Below are positions 1 through 64,000 of a stretch of 64,000 nt of DNA, piece after piece. Origin of the DNA: Capitulum mitella (Eukaryota; Arthropoda; Thecostraca; Pollicipedomorpha; Pollicipedidae); the NCBI GenBank assembly GCA_030062745.1, contig CP099843.1, positions 3,163,001 through 3,227,000 on the forward strand. Direction: 5' to 3'. A program made the translations under genes and the position numbers. Every line of letters starts with the position of its first letter. Within the stretch, counting starts at the first letter, position 1. The notes beneath the pieces are model-generated. The model did no database searches, was not told the DNA's origin, and saw only the letters and a program-made list of their open reading frames with translations.

Positions 1-62234
<62,234 letters not shown>

Positions 62235-63072
62235 CTGAGAAGAAGTCAATGCACATGCGTTAAGTAACGCTACATTGCGGCACTGGGAGCAGAGTGAACA
62301 TTGGTCAGTTCATTTGGTAACATAGTTTGATTATCTCATTTCATGAGCGACTATTGAATTCCTAGTTCATATTAACTGATCTTGCTGCTTGCGATTTCCT
62401 GTATGGTTCTGTTTGAACGCAATGAAGCAGTGCCATATTTAACAACTTCCTTGATGCCTTAACTGTGGTACATTTGGGTCAGTGAATCACGATGCTTCGT
62501 GAAGACTATTCATCAAACGAGATCAGTTACATCTTGCAAAAAATCTTGCTGCTCTTTGAAGCAAAGTAACGAAGAACAAAGAACAAAGTCATGGCTGGCC
62601 CCTCCTCATTTCAAGCCCAGCGGGATTACCAACAACACGTGCATTCCTATCAACAGTCGGTAACTCCCGTGGGAGGGAGTAAATGTTAAATATACTATTG
62701 AGCCTTGAAAATGCGGTTCACACAACGAATCGTCCCGTTTTACTTCACAAACTGGGTTTTTGCCGACCTCAGACGTTTTGGGTCTCTCGTCGGTTCCAGA
62801 GGGACTCAGGGAAAACACTCATCCGTCTTCCACGCGCACTCTTGTTTTCGCGGCCGAATTCCTTCGACGCCCATTTTTCCAAGGCCCCTACATGATGGAT
62901 GGAGCCACTGACACGTAGCCTCGGCAAGCGAGTGCAGGTATGAGGCACCTGCAGTTTGCGAGAGCCCAACGTGTCACTATAACGCACAATGCGTGATTCT
63001 GAGGCCATGACCTCACCACGCACGCGGCGGCAACAGCGGTCGTTACGTCACACGCACAGCCACGCTGCCCAA

Positions 63073-63085
63073 GTGACGTCACGTG
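63073..63085. promoter_or_regulatory. CRE-like palindrome overlapping an E-box
   Basis: TGACGTCA (63074-63081) overlaps CACGTG (63080-63085) in a GC-rich patch; a CRE half (TTACGTCA) lies about 30 bases away. It could mark an internal promoter. Motif-based only. Confidence 0.3.
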
Positions 63086-63261
63086 ACCCTGAGCGACGTG
63101 TGATTGTTGGCAGCGGGCTGTTTAATCACCGCAGGCGGCCGTGGGTCGCCTGTTTTTCGGACACTCCGGCGTGACGGCTGTCAGAAGCCGTGCAATACTG
63201 AGCCGAGCATTGAGCGGTAGCTGGAGCGCCAAAGGCGTTGCAGCCCGGTATCCACAGGACT

Positions 63262-63450
63262 TTAAAGTTTTTTTTTTACGCGAGGACAAGCTGCGTCATC
63301 CTCATAACGATAAACTTTCATGACTGTCTCTGCGAAGTTGCTGATGACAAACAGTTCAGAGTCGGCCTCTTGAACTCCATCAGTGAAGATTCGTGCCAGG
63401 TGAAGTGACTCAAGATTGGGGATATATGGCACAGGGGGTCCGTGGCTCTT
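63262..63450 (-). other. Short protein-like open frame, unassigned
   Basis: 63 codons between stops on the gene strand, reading GPPVPYIPNLESLHLARIFT, DGVQEADSELFVISNFAE. Composition is protein-like. The SELFVISN string faintly recalls yellow/MRJP-family strands, but that is a weak resemblance. No clear splice acceptor; a remnant exon or pseudogene piece is possible. Confidence 0.25.
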
Positions 63451-64000
63451 TTATTCACTGTCCTGTCTGTTTGGCTTACTCCCTGCTATTGTTAGATAAA
63501 CAACGGTGAACAAGAAGTGATTCACGCGAATAACAGCTCCCTCATGCAGAGTGTTTTGGTGAGTGAGCGAGGTTTCCCTGGTCACGTTTCACAGAAGCCT
63601 TTGTGACAAATGTACGAAAAATGCGCTTGCATGACGAAACCCAGCTAAATGAATCCAACTTTCCTGGCATTTTGTCTCAGCAAGTTCTGAATATTACGTA
63701 GTGAGAAAGCGGAATACATTCCTCAAATGGAAACGATATCCTCACGTCCTTTTTAGGTCATATGTAAACAGAGAAACAATATTTTCACACTCTGCACTGC
63801 TGCGCTTCCTCGCATTGTAGTTGTAATTGTGAGCATTAATTGATAATTCATCGCCAAGCGAAATGCCTCTTTGATGAAACAACCAGAGGATTCCCCTCAA
63901 TAGTCTTCTCTGGAGGCAGTACGCACTTACTGTGAGGAATTTAGGTGATGTGAGTATGGGCAACTGAACAGGGGTCCATGACTGATAGGGGGCATTACCA

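Larger units (their letters stand above)
62235..64000. other. Upstream region / 5' intron of the projectin gene
   Basis: No Ig half-domain or start exon recognised. A GC-rich, CpG-containing patch (about 62880-63240) with a CRE-like/E-box-like site, and a short minus-strand open frame (63262-63450), are listed separately. The rest is AT-rich. Confidence 0.5.

Overview
The window is one side of a single giant muscle gene on the minus strand: an arthropod projectin (Drosophila bt/bent, C. elegans unc-22/twitchin), a titin-like protein of thick filaments and connecting filaments. I traced about 75 exons. By my count they sum to roughly 18.5 kb, or about 6,200 codons if every exon is used. The translated frame closes at almost every splice junction, which is the main support for the model. 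Both ends lie outside: the coding start is beyond position 64000, and the second half of the core plus the kinase are beyond position 1. Exons are GC-rich and introns AT-richer, with a tRNA-derived SINE, MITEs and minisatellites. Sequence similarity and architecture fit a pancrustacean, perhaps a crustacean with GC-rich codons; I cannot name the species.

Layout in transcription order (high to low coordinates). Positions 62235-64000 are upstream sequence or 5' intron. Positions 62234-55222 encode seven N-terminal Ig domains, the first only as its second half, mostly split over two exons, with a Lys/Glu-rich linker of about 107 residues between the sixth and seventh. Positions 54688-32259 encode a very large disordered PEVK-like region of about 2,600 codons. 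It includes a 4-kb exon, a 356-codon exon with a 63-bp tandem repeat, a 321-codon exon, and many tiny phase-0 exons. Positions 32407-22725 encode six more Ig domains, with a conserved KWD linker and three homologous cassette exons after the first. Positions 20254-1 hold seven complete Fn3-Fn3-Ig modules and the first bases of the next Fn3. The order 8 Ig - PEVK - 6 Ig - (Fn3-Fn3-Ig)n is that of insect projectin, assuming one more Ig upstream of the window.

The most interesting features are the three related cassette exons carrying a SLAE..PDWP motif (28745-29679), two symmetric micro-exons that would lengthen Fn3-Fn3 linkers (15314, 18739), the large repeat-rich PEVK region, an uncharacterised folded-looking segment (37145-38882), and five places where the reading frame is broken by a single base. 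The breaks are at about 5063, 48.2 kb, 48.7 kb, 49.15 kb and 53.77 kb. They could be assembly errors or real variants. One intron holds a cluster of nuclear-receptor-type half sites in DR4 and IR1 arrangements.

All remaining stretches longer than 300 bases are introns of this gene. Where I saw something in them it is listed; in the others I recognised nothing. I found no convincing gene on the plus strand. Large plus-strand open frames opposite 37.8-38.6, 40.2-41.3, 42.0-42.8 and 47.5-51.4 kb are antisense shadows of GC-rich or low-complexity exons.
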